Shown: positions 47,215 through 57,195 of the stretch, one piece after another
How the letters are laid out: each line of letters starts with the position of its first letter
Position numbering within the stretch: position 1 is the first letter of the stretch
Assembly: GCA_021234155.1 (NCBI GenBank)
Contig: JAJEKV010000017.1
Span: 5,933,901-5,997,900, forward strand
Reading direction: 5' to 3'
Source of the DNA: Isoetes taiwanensis
Taxonomy: Eukaryota > Streptophyta > Lycopodiopsida > Isoetales > Isoetaceae
DNA: 64,000 bases
Program-made: the position numbers and the translations under genes
Notes under the pieces: model-generated
Database searches by the model: none
What the model was told of the DNA's origin: nothing
What the model saw: the letters and a program-made list of their open reading frames with translations, nothing else

Positions 47215-47761
47215 ACAACCATATACGCAGAATGAGTACACAGCATTTTCAAGGATTAGCATCTTGTTCGCCGCGACCAATTGCAAAAGGCGTCTCGAGC
47301 CATTTTCACCAATGACAGTCGAGATAATTGGAACCTTCAATCCAAACCTTTGTCGCAGATTGGCAGCATTCGCCTCACTCTGGAGAAAATATGAAGTCAA
47401 AAAACATTGATTGCCAAGTCGTATCGTCATATGTAATGTACCTGACCACATTCTTCGGCTTCAATTCCTGCATATGCAACAGGAGTATTATCAAATGTAA
47501 GGAAATCCATGCTGCTCAGCATGCCTCGTTATTCTCAGTGCCTTGCGATACCTTCAAAATACAAATGCACAGTAAGATCTCAAGACATGTTAAACAATAT
47601 AGATAAGGAATCAAATACTAAAGAGGCCCTACCCATTAGGTGTAGGCATTGTAAATTTACGATAAATCTTCTTGTCTTCCTTCCCTTTTGCTGCCCAATA
47701 AACATGAAACTCATGCCATCCATCATTTCGGTCCTCATGACCATAGCTGGGTCATGATATC
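47215..47761 (-). pseudogene. CAC3: Plastid acetyl-CoA carboxylase alpha-subunit gene fragment, intron-containing
   Basis: Minus-strand pieces match carboxyltransferase alpha (AccA family). Exon a, 47761-47633: YHDPAMVMRTEMMDGMSFMF and IGQQKGRKT, with a one-base frame change before YRKFTMPTPNG. Exon b, 47551-47442: YRKALR and HAEQHGFP, then [15 protein letters not shown]. Exon c, 47379 to about 47215: [36 protein letters not shown]. Splice-like sites remain (CTGCAG before a; GTAGGG after a; GTACAT after b; CTCCAG before c), so it came from genomic DNA. The Gly-rich GEGGSGGALAIG that normally follows VxGE is ruined, and N- and C-termini are missing. Confidence 0.85.
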
Positions 47762-47806
47762 CTGCAGAGTTGAGCCAACATGGGGCACATTATAATAAGA
47801 GCTGAT

Positions 47807-47950
47807 TCAAAGGGAAACAATGCATGCCTTATCAGTCATATTGAGGACATGGTTCAGAATGTTATTCTGCTGCAACATGTTTCTTGAAATGTTCAATGGC
47901 AGATCTTCTGAATCCACAACGCCCTTAATGATGAATACCCTAGTGTCACG
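47807..47950 (-). pseudogene. HSP90-family gene fragment
   Basis: The minus frame reads RVFIIKGVVDSEDLPLNISR followed by NMLQQNNILNHVL. GVVDSEDLPLNISRE-LQ is a signature of the HSP90 middle domain. Between RVFI and KGVVDS about 20 residues of the usual sequence are missing, implying an internal deletion or lost intron context. No other HSP90 domain is nearby, so it is an isolated fragment about 45 codons long. Confidence 0.8.
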
Positions 47951-48599
47951 AGTTGCAGTGAATGATCCACCCAAGAAATGATACTTGTTGCATGTCTTAT
48001 AACCCCATGAACAATTGACAATGTTGATGATGTAGTCGATAAAAAGAAAAAGTGGCATTTTTAAATGAATGTTCTAAAGGCACCAAACTGAATGCCAATC
48101 TACGTATGAATGAAACTGAATGCCAAACTGAATCACGCTGGTTGCAACAGTAGCAAGCCTTAGAAGTGCCAGTTTATTCTTCAAACAGATATGCATCATG
48201 AAAGATGCATGGACAAAAAACATGAAACGCAGGACGACATATGTGCAGCCACCAATTCCTAGCTAAGCTGTCAATTGTCATTGAGCCAAGACGCCAACCA
48301 TCTATAAATCATATTTATCCGGGAGAAGAACCAAAGCTATACAGAGAAGATAACAACGGAGTTTATGGTAGGACAACCACCTGTATAATAAATATTGATG
48401 TGAGGTTAAAGGATTCCTGTTGATATTGATTGTTTGCCACAGAAAGCATGACCAGGGACATGTCAATGCAATCGTGTGCAAATTTGTGATGTTCGCCCAT
48501 TCAATTAGGCAATTGGGTAATCGGATAATATATCGTGGTTGCAATGACCTCAAAAACTTGTTGGAAAACTAAAGCTCCATAATCGATGCATTTGAATGC

Positions 48600-48860
48600 T
48601 TCGCTCCAAAGTATTGTTTACCTATTCCAGAGTTTTCCTTGCAAAGATAGATTTCCAAGCACCGGAAAAGATAACTTCAACTATCATCTTCAATGCCGAT
48701 AAGTGCATTTTTGCCTCACCAAGTGATCCACATTTCGCATACATATCAACCAAAGCACTGCCAACCAAAGGAGATGTTTGAAGTCGTCTTTGGGCTGCCT
48801 ATCTGACACTTTTGGAAGCCTGTATGCCAAGCTTTAATGATCCATCGTATGCATAGAAAA
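48600..48860 (-). pseudogene. Pentatricopeptide-repeat (PPR) gene fragment
   Basis: The minus frame contains QTSPLVGSALVDMYAKCGSL and GEAKMHL. GSALVDMYAKCGSLxxA is the classic repeat motif of plant PLS-class PPR proteins that act in organelle RNA processing and editing. Upstream GSLKLGIQASKSV is a degraded preceding repeat, broken by a stop. Less than two repeats remain from proteins that usually carry ten or more, so this is a fragment, in the same orientation as the HSP90 and carboxylase pieces. Confidence 0.75.
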
Positions 48861-48899
48861 GCCCAAGAACCCAGGAGTGAAGCTTGTTGAGCGGTCTTT

Positions 48900-49330
48900 G
48901 TGCAGCTAAGGGCCTAGGAAGAAGTTGGAGCTACAGCACCCACCATCGCCAGAACACCACCAGTTATCCGGTTTCCAAGAGTGCTGCCCACTAACACAAG
49001 TGACCGAGCATTTACAGACAATAATGGGTTTTTAGCAGTCATCGGCATATTCTGGGCATATACTGGCATATACCCCACATAAACAAGGGTTTGCCCCCTT
49101 AGGGGCAACCCAAAAAGGAAATGAATGAGCCTCCCTTTGATCAAATAGAGCTTGAATACATGCTGGCATGGTTTTACAACAATGATAGAACACCAACAAG
49201 ACTTCAAATAAAGGGAATAAGCAGCAAAGATCGAATAAGGAAGATAACTAGGACAACTCACAGAAAGCACGATGGGAAATTCAACATGACACGTCTTCAT
49301 TAAGAAAAAGCAAATGCTTTTAATGTGGAG
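48900..49330. other. Possible further captured fragment, unidentified
   Basis: A minus frame (49100-48914) reads NPLLSVNARSLVLVGSTLGN and RITGGVLAMVGAV. A plus frame (49121-49303) reads FDQIELEYMLAWFYNND. Either may be coding relics; neither was recognised. Confidence 0.3.
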
Positions 49331-49529
49331 GACCACATCTTAAAGTGGACTGTGACCAAATGAAAAAGCAGATTGAAATGATCGAGGAAGGATGAAGGCT
49401 GAGTGAAATTTAGAGCAAATTCTCGTCCTACTGGACCCTCGACCCAAGTGTTACAAATAGAATAAATCTGTGATTATTGGGAGCTGCTTTGCATGTGATT
49501 ATCGAGTACATATGGCAGGTTTAAGGTTG

Positions 49530-49650
49530 TACTTGAACCCATGACCTCGATGCAATGAATTTTTAAGGTTCCCATTACCAGACCGATATTGACCAGATTT
49601 GAACCCGTGACCTCCGGTGTGACAGTTTAGGGTCATGCCACTAGTGTTGG
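49530..49650 (-). mobile_element. tRNA-derived SINE head(s)
   Basis: On the minus strand CCAACACTAGTGGCATGACC (49650-49631) fits box A, and GGTCACGGGTTCAAATC (about 49613-49597) fits box B. A second GGTCATGGGTTCAAGTAC lies at about 49550-49533, suggesting two copies or a duplicated head. No microsatellite tail is seen. Confidence 0.55.
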
Positions 49651-49659
49651 GAAAACTTT

Positions 49660-52200
49660 TTGTCCCCAGTAGGAAAATTTCCTAACACTCTCCAGGTCAT
49701 TCGGAATTTATAAATTCCAATCGGAAGCTCCCTACGATTATTTTCCCAACCGGAAATTTTTAAAATTGAAAACTTGTGTTTAATCTTTACATCGAGGCCT
49801 TTCACCTGCCCCTTTCTGTGATAACAGAGAATGAAATGTGTTGGAACAGAGAGTCTTAATGCAAAATAGATAAAAACATGCACTTAAGAATAAAGAAAAT
49901 CTTTCTTGCATTCATTTTTTAACTCAAGATTCAAGTGAAGAAGCATATAAAACTATATTTCTCAACTGTGTTGCATCACATACAAATTTATAAACCTGTA
50001 CTTCTAAAAAAAAGCTTGTAGCAACTCAAACTTGGCCATTCCTAATATGGTAAGGCATCTGAGTATTCTGCAACAAATTTTTCAGGAAGGTAGGCCAAAG
50101 TTGAAGCTCTTTATGCCATAGTAAGAATGGTCTAAAAATCTGTGATTACAAAACGAAGATACATTTAAATCATTAAAACCATGCCCAATGCATTTATTTA
50201 GCCAGTAGGCAGATTCATAAGCGCATCTTTGCCTTGCGACATTTATCTATTACTGACTGCAATATTATGCACATTGGTTTGCATTCACTGTTTAATCAAG
50301 AAAGAACTAAAAAATTATGGAGTATGCATATCCCTTATCTGAAACGTAATAATGCAGTAGAAGCATATGAACCATACTCAAGAATCGTCCTAACATTTTT
50401 CTTCGTCCTATTTAGCAGTTTCTATAACCTGCAAACCAAGATAGAGAACAAACATTTAACACAAAGCAGTGATCAATACTTACCGAACCAGGTTTTTCAG
50501 CTACCTCGGCAATAAAAGGAACTACAGAAAAATCTTCTCTTCCAGATCTCTTGCTGAATAACCTTTTAATCCTCGTTCTTTAATACAGGATGATTTTCTG
50601 GAAGCAGATCCTGGTTCTGAACAAAGCTTAGGTTCTGAACAACAGCTTAGGGGCGGATTCAATCCTAGAAAAGGCCAGAATGCAAAGAAGATCATATATA
50701 CCCAAAACAATCCTTCCTCTATTTTCCGGATGATCGTGGTTCTGATCCTCAAAAAGCTTTTGATCTTCATGTAGAACTGCTTCACGGGCTACTCTTTCAA
50801 GTAAATCCTTTCTTATCCTTCTATGGCATAAAAAGGTTGTAGAAAGCGGAGACAAACACAGAGAAAAAAATTATGGCGCCATAGCATAAGTAGGCCTATA
50901 AATGCCGTCCCCTCTGCTATAAGGCAGGAAGAATCCGAAATAGGTAAAAAAAAGGGCAGGATGGAATCCGTCGTGATTCCAGGTAGGACGGATAATTGTC
51001 CATCTGGGACGGTAGGATTACCGCTCCCGGGGAACTTCCCCAACGCTGCTGCCACTAGACCATATAAGTAATTCTAAATGGTACCACCATGTGGTTAGAT
51101 TTCCTAACTTTTTTTGTTAAAGTTTATTTTGGATAATTTCTTAGTTTAAAATGTGTGGTAGCACCGTTTCGAGCTATGCCACAATCACCAAAATTTCAAA
51201 CCCTTGTGGCTTACATCAGCTAGTCGTCTGGGTGTCGAAGTTTCTTGTGGGAAATTAATAGCGGCAACACCAGTTGAGGCATTAGGGGCTAACACCCCTC
51301 GTGTTGCCACGCTACTTGTTTCCCACAAAAAACCTTCCACCTATACGTGTAGTTATCTACCACAGAATCACGTAGATGTATAAGTTTAGTTGCCGATTAC
51401 ATAAAAAAAGATGCTAATGCATCAATGGGTTGCCCGTTTGGAACACCCATTGATGCGCGTTGATAAACAAAGGAGCAAAGGAAATATAGTAGCCCTTTAA
51501 TTCAGGCCAAAGAACCTTAATGAATTTCTGTTGACATGAGCCATGTTTTCTCCATGTCATGGCACAAGTGCATCACTATTAAGACAAACTATCATGTCAA
51601 AGAAGGCAAAGGGTTTGTTATGAGAAGGTGGTAATTGTTGAGTTGTACGAAATCTCTGGCGTAGGTAATGCAAAATTTTCCATATGTTTGATCTTTTCAT
51701 TGCCTTTTCCTTGGAACATTGTTTGTTTGTTGTTGACTGAAACCTTAGTTGTAGCCCTCTAATTTATCTAAGATGCTCCACTTACATTATATTCTGCCTC
51801 CTAGTCCAATCATGTAGATTTGTAGTTTTGTTTCTTCGTGTACACATCTAAAATAATTATTGTTTTTGGTTGTCCAATATATTTGGCTAATATATTTGGC
51901 GTTGGATTGCTAGATGTGAATTTAGCGAGATAACTTCCCGTTTTTATGCGTCCGATTCGGACACAACAACGATACAATATTACATTTATTTACATATATT
52001 TAAACTCCGGTGTATTTTATCTCTGAACAAGCCAAGGGTTTAATGAAGGAAATAGCCAACGAGTTTCCTTCTGACAAGAGGCAGATAAAAAATGGTGCGC
52101 CAGCTGCCATAAAGACGGCATATTTTTAACCACAAACGGAAACTGTTAAAAGAGTATTTAATTTCATCCCAATGAACTGTCGCACTTACACATGATTTAA
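49660..52200. other. No gene recognised; SINE relic and hairpin
   Basis: At about 51034-51064 the minus strand reads TGGTCTAGTGGCAGCAGCG, a box-A-like word, with a poor box B. At 51420-51456 there is a hairpin with arms GCATCAATGGG and CCCATTGATGC. At about 51240-51335 an imperfect inverted repeat pairs gcggcaacac with gtgttgcc and ttgtgggaaa with tttcccacaa. No coding evidence. Confidence 0.45.
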
Positions 52201-52560
52201 AGAAATCACGAGCTTTAAAAGCTTTATTTTCACCTACTCTTCAATGCTCCCCTTCCCTTACTCTAAAACAGGAGCGTTTCTTCCAGATTCCAATATTATA
52301 AAGAAATCTATAAATAAGCTTGATCCCTCTCATATTTACAGTTCCTCACCAGAAAAATGGAGCCCAAAGAATTCCAATCTGTCAATTTTACTGTTGACCT
52401 ATATTTCAATCGTCCTATTCTCTTCCACAGATCTGAATCAATTCTGCAGCACTATTTACCTGCAAACGCCACGATAAAGAAATCAATTTTAGGCAGTGCA
52501 AAACGACAAATTGCATGTCTGAGAATGAGACAAGCCACAGAATACTCACGTTTTTACAAT

Positions 52561-52800
52561 CTAGAAATAAGGCACAGGTGTTGTATGTCTAGAAATAAGG
52601 CACAGGTGTTGTATGTCTTAGCTTCCTATTTTGTCCTGCAAAATGTTCAGGTTAAAGCATCAGAGGTTGCAATCCTTGTGGCAGAGAACATAGTATATTC
52701 TAATAAAAACAAAATCAGGGTTTACCAAAGAAAAAGGCATCAGATTTGCAATCCTTGTTTAGGTTATTCTAATAAAAACAAAATCAGGACTTACCAAAGA
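52561..52800. repeat. Two tandem duplications at the 3' end of the FAS1 gene
   Basis: A 29-bp unit (ctagaaataaggcacaggtg...) is repeated at 52561 and 52590, and a longer unit (ttctaataaaaacaaaatca through ttaccaaagaaaaaggcat) at about 52697 and 52768. The second includes the splice donor region of the gene, so the donor-like TTTGGTAA occurs twice. Confidence 0.85.
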
Positions 52801-54121
52801 AAAAGGCATGGAAAGCTTCAGAGATTCCTCTTCTATGAGAATGAGCTTGTGGGGATGGAGCTGGAGCACTGTGAGAAGGAGATGGAGATGGAGATGGAGA
52901 ATCCGAAGAAGAAACTTGAGGCATAAGGACATTGTTAATGCCTTGAACAGCAATTCTCCCATCTGCGTAAATATCATGGTCATACAACAAAGCAGCATGC
53001 TTTCCTTCACCAAATTCCACAGTTCCATCAGCTTCCTTGGCCTTCAGCTTAAACGAACTTCTTAGAGTTTCAAATGTAACCTGCCCATGAGTTCTAACCA
53101 AATGATACAAGCTTTCCTCTGTCTGATACTCGGGAATAATATGATAGGTTAAAAGTGCCTCAATTCCCCCTGGCTCATTCAGATGCTCAAGGCTCAGATT
53201 TCCAATAGCCTTATCATCTGGAGCTAACACAGTTACTCTGTGCCCTTCATTCACAAGCCTTGCTATTTCTGATGCAAATGAAGTTAAGTTAACAAGCAAA
53301 TCTGCAATCTCATTGTATCCGCCATATTTTACCAACGCAGAAACAAAATCTGATACTCTCTCATCTCCATTTGCTCCGTATAGGTCTCCATCTGGACTTG
53401 GAGCTGGTGCACAGCCAATGTCAAACTCAGATGATTCATGTTTGTGCTTGACAATATGATCTGGAGCATCTTTTTGGATAACTGGCTTTGCCAGAAGGAT
53501 GGCTGACAGATCCAATACGGGAGCCCCTGTTGGAAACAGAGCAGGCTCCACGTTTTCTAATCTTTTGGCACTGTATGCTTTTTCCACTGCCTCGGGAATT
53601 AATAATCCATAGATTCCATGCACAATGCCATCGTCCCTAATAATAGAATCTGGAGAAACTAAGCTAAATCTTTCTACCTTAAATTCATTTTCTTGCTGTG
53701 AAATATGAAGGGGATCATTTGATAAAGAAACAATAGTCCCGTTTTTCCACTCTGCAGAACCAATCCGTTGATCTATTACATGGCATTTTAGCACTCTCTG
53801 AAGAGCCTTCAAATTGGCGGGTTGCAACAAATAAGCTTTGAACTCGGAATCAAATTGATGCTCAAAATATTCATTCTCAAATGCAAAAATTGTCACATTT
53901 CCGTTAGAAACAGTACCTTCTAACAAATGCAAGAGCCCAGCTGCTTCAATGAGCTCCACCATATCTGTATAATGCGACTCAAGCAATGCTGCTAGAACGG
54001 AACTTGATGCAGGAGCTGATAAACTGTCGGATTTCGAAGCAGAAACAAAATCTGGGAATGAGCAGAGAAACAATGCGGCCCAAGAGAGGCTTAAAAAGTG
54101 CATCATCCGGCATCCCGCCAT
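52589..54121 (-). CDS. Fasciclin-like arabinogalactan protein, two FAS1 domains
   Basis: Cell-surface or cell-wall glycoprotein with adhesion-type FAS1 domains. Exon 1 (54121-52795) starts with a signal peptide (hydrophobic HFLSLSWAALFLCSFPDF then VSA). FAS1 domain 1 spans about residues 38-175 (NVTIFAFENEYF, LQRVLKCHVID) and domain 2 about 245-395 (HRVTVLAPDDKAIGNL, EALLTYHIIPEY). Then comes a Ser/Pro/Ala-rich arabinogalactan module (SPSPSPSPSHSAPAPSP). A strong donor G|GTAAGT ends exon 1 at 52795. A TTTTGCAG acceptor gives a 47-nt last exon (52635-52589), making about 457 residues in frame, like Arabidopsis FLA15-18. No GPI signal is evident. Second-exon choice is inference. MMHFL, five codons in, is an alternative start. 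Confidence 0.85.
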
Positions 54122-54700
54122 AGCTGAAGGGATTTAGATTTACCTATTGTGATCAAATGAAAAAAATGCAAGGATAGATCCACCGGATTTGCAAGCACAA
54201 AACGGCTTGAAAGGAGGGAGAAGAAGAGCGCGAGAGCATCTAATACGCAGAAGAAAACGCGCTTATGACCGCGACATGAGCTGGCGACGGCGAGGATTAG
54301 GCGCAGCCACGTGGCGTCATCGGGGCGGGTGCTGGCACGGGGGCTGGACAGGTGGGATGGTACGAGGGGTTGCAAGGTGATTGGATCGGGGCCGTTGAAT
54401 ATAAAACTGAAGGCATTATTGTCGGCGTCGGAAAGAGGGTTCCTAAGTTTACAGGCTGTCAGTGACCGGATTATAGATTCTCAAAATCGCCGGGAAAGCG
54501 CGGCGAAAGAATTGAACTTTTAGACCGGCGCCCAGCCTCCAAGGCCTTTTCCGCTTTAGCATAAAATACGATCCTGTTTTTCCATTGGTCCTATGATCAC
54601 CTATAATTTGTCGACACGTACGTCGTGTCCATACATACGTCTTTGTCATGTCTTTTATGTACCATACATGGGACCACATATGTTTTGTGTATTTTTCTGC
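54122..54700 (-). promoter_or_regulatory. Upstream region of the FAS1 gene
   Basis: Likely 5' UTR and promoter of the gene starting at 54121. It is more GC-rich than its surroundings (54200-54540) and without other coding evidence. No clear TATA box was picked out at a sensible distance. Confidence 0.4.
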
Positions 54701-54705
54701 CAATT

Positions 54706-54728
54706 TGTTTATTTATTTATTTATTTGT
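54706..54728. repeat. (TTTA)n microsatellite
   Basis: Four to five TTTA units meeting gtcacgccc. The gtcacgcc word also abuts microsatellites at SINE ends elsewhere in the window, so this may be a further SINE 3' end; evidence is slight. Confidence 0.6.
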
Positions 54729-54905
54729 CACGCCCTTTAGTCACCAGACAACGACAACAATGCATGGGCGTCCATACTTATTAGAATCAACAGCCACAAA
54801 AGTTCAAAGTATATTCTCTTGCAATATCAGTTCCCAAATCATTGGAAGAGATCATGGCCGTATAAAAATTCTCACCCTAGAATCAACACCCCTTTTTATA
54901 AGGTC

Positions 54906-55050
54906 AGCTAATTGGCGTCCAGACGCCCCTGGATTTTACCCCCCATAATCACCACCCGCTCTATGTTGTAAGATTATTGGCGCCGAGACGCCCCTGGATT
55001 TTACCCCCCATAATCACCACCCCCTCTATGTTGTAAGATTATCGGCGTCT
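54906..55050. repeat. Tandem duplication, about 67 bp
   Basis: The unit attggcg(t/c)c(c)agacgcccctg through ccccataatcaccacc and tctatgttgtaagatta occurs twice, with a partial third start near 55041. Confidence 0.85.
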
Positions 55051-55360
55051 AGGCACCACTATGACATAGGCAATTCCTAACAAGAGTTGGTCTCAACTAG
55101 AATTTCACATGAAGCTCTTTAACGCAAAGAAAGGAATATGATGAAAGTTTATGCTTCAACACTAAACTAGGGAGGATTCCACAATGGTTCCTATTGAATT
55201 GGGGTGCAAGATAACCAGTCTTATACAATGAAAGGATGATAAAACAATGAACATCATCAAAATGTTTTCATATGACAAGTAACTCCAAAATGCACATATG
55301 CATATTCAGATCCAGATCCGGACCATCTCCACCAAATATGTCAGTCTAGGCTAGGCCAGT

Positions 55361-55560
55361 ACCAATTCTTAATTACCAGGTCCACCTTGTGAATGTCCTT
55401 TTTCTTCACATAAATGTTGCTGGTATCGTTTTCTTCTAATGGGGATCTCAAGAATGTACCAATTTTTAATTACCAGGTCCACCTTGAATGTCCTTTTTTT
55501 CACATAAATATTGCTAGTATCATTTTCTTCGAATGAGGATCTCAAAAATGGTGTTTGTAT
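55361..55560. repeat. Tandem duplication, about 92 bp
   Basis: gtaccaatt(c/t)ttaattaccag, then gtccacctt and ttcacataaat(g/a)ttgct(g/a)gtatc, occurs twice with small indels, in series. Confidence 0.8.
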
Positions 55561-55939
55561 CATTTTCTACTAACAAAGGATCTGTGTCAATATCTCGAAA
55601 ACAGATTTTCATTGTGCATCTCATTTACACAATGGTCAACTTTATATAAAATACATTGTTTTAGTACACCATCGTGTACATGTCTTTAAACGGTCATAAA
55701 TTGGTCAGCAACATGAGCTTTTATTAAGATAAAAGTGTACAACATGGGAATAGGTTATTGTTAGTAGCGTCCTTTTCCAAAGCAGAATTATGACTTGTTG
55801 GGGGGACGCGTTCCTTATATCGTGTTTATTTCTAGAATGGATTTTTTACTCATAACGCGTTGACGTGTTTGTACTCATTATTGTTGATTATTTTTCCTTG
55901 CTTTTTACATGGGTGAAAATATCTTTACCCTGGTTTTGG

Positions 55940-56750
55940 TTGATTCCATCGCGGTGAATACTTTCCCGCGGAATCACAGACCCTCCGGCAACGGGATCCG
56001 TTCCGGAGGCCCGTTCCGTGCAGACAAAGACGGCCATCCGATCTATACTTCCCAGGATGGAATCTGGCGGTAGAAAACTGCGGGGACGGAATCACCACTT
56101 AATTATTCCCGCGATGGAATCACGCGGCGGAATACCTACCGGATGGAATCGACCATTGTATACTTCAGCGGAATCACAACATTAGAATCTTTGCTTGGGA
56201 CGGAATCACCACTTAATTATTCCACGCGATGGAATCACGACGGAATCTGGCCGGGATGGAATCACCGATCCACGGATCCCACCGCGGAATCACCAACTTG
56301 CAATCGTAGGGGACGGAATCATCGTATTCGATTCCGTTCAACGGAATCACCCACGGCGGATTCATACGGCGGAATCACCCAGATTGGATTCCGTCCGGCG
56401 GAATCACTACGATCTGATTCCAGCCGACGGAATCACGTGATCCTGACCATTCCTCCCGGCGGAATCACCACAATCCGATTCCATCGGCGGAATCACACGA
56501 ATGTCATTCCGTCCGTGGAATCACATCACCGTGAATCAACCGGATGGAATCACCCGAGAGCCTTTGAGGCACGGTTGCATGTTGACACGCGTTTCAACAT
56601 CGAGGCCGCACTCATGGACCGGATCGGCGGCCCGCGGTGTAAAATTGAGTCCAACCCAACCGAATTTAAAAATATGCATTCCTCTACCCCCTGCTCGGTA
56701 CCATGCGATGGAATCACCTTCTCGTTCATCAGGGAATCACACGGCATTCT
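55940..56750. repeat. GGAATCAC motif array, partly with 29-bp period
   Basis: By eye about 19 copies of GGAATCAC on the plus strand between 55968 and 56745, most preceded by GGC, GAC or GAT. From about 56340 to 56543 they are spaced 27-30 bp, with a facing GATTCC about halfway in several units. More copies occur at about 60506, 61518, 61696 and 61756, beyond the transposase gene, with the inverse GTGATTCC at about 61711. This fits subterminal motif clusters of DNA transposons. The plus frame across it (56143-56949) is array-encoded and not annotated. Confidence 0.75.
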
Positions 56751-56769
56751 CACCCGCCGGCGGCGTGGG

Positions 56770-57195
56770 AGCTGGGGATGGATCTGGAGGAGAAGATCGA
56801 GGAGGTTAGTTCCTGGAACAACTGATTTCCATGTCCTTGCAGCGGGGCAAGCTCTGATATCATTTTTATTGGCGGTGCAATCGGGCATCCGCAAACGTAA
56901 CTCCCGGAAGGGCATTTCGATCACGGTCGATTACCCCGGGTTATGTTAGAGCACCGAGTCCCGAAACCACGTGGAGGAGGTACTCAACCCGGTTTGGTGT
57001 GCCACATTCCCACCTCACGGGTTGGGGATTTCATAGCCGGGGAGCAAAAAAGTGGGGAAGCACCATGCAGTTTCTACATAAGAAGCTCTCAAAGGAATAA
57101 AGAGCTATCCAAACCGGGCAAAGGTTCATATCTGACTTTGAAGAGGTGTGAATTTCCTTTCCCTGGCTTGTGATAATTTGTTTGGATTTTAAAGC
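56770..57195 (+). other. Possible 5' exons of the MULE transposase
   Basis: gatggatctggaggagaag encodes MDLEEKIEE, ending at a GTTAGT donor-like site near 56805; a CTTGCAG acceptor-like site occurs at about 56841. Further right, frame 56943-57173 reads SFYIRSSQRNKELSKPGKGS. These could be N-terminal exons but no continuous frame could be assembled. Confidence 0.3.

Noticed and set aside
52357-52926. 189-codon plus frame overlapping the FAS1 gene
   Set aside because: Antisense to the Ser/Pro-rich coding region and tandem duplications; repetitive residues such as MEMEMEN mirror the SPSPSP codons.
56143-56949. 268-codon plus-strand frame
   Set aside because: It runs through the GGAATCAC array; repeated residues such as ESP, NHR and GIT reflect the DNA motif.
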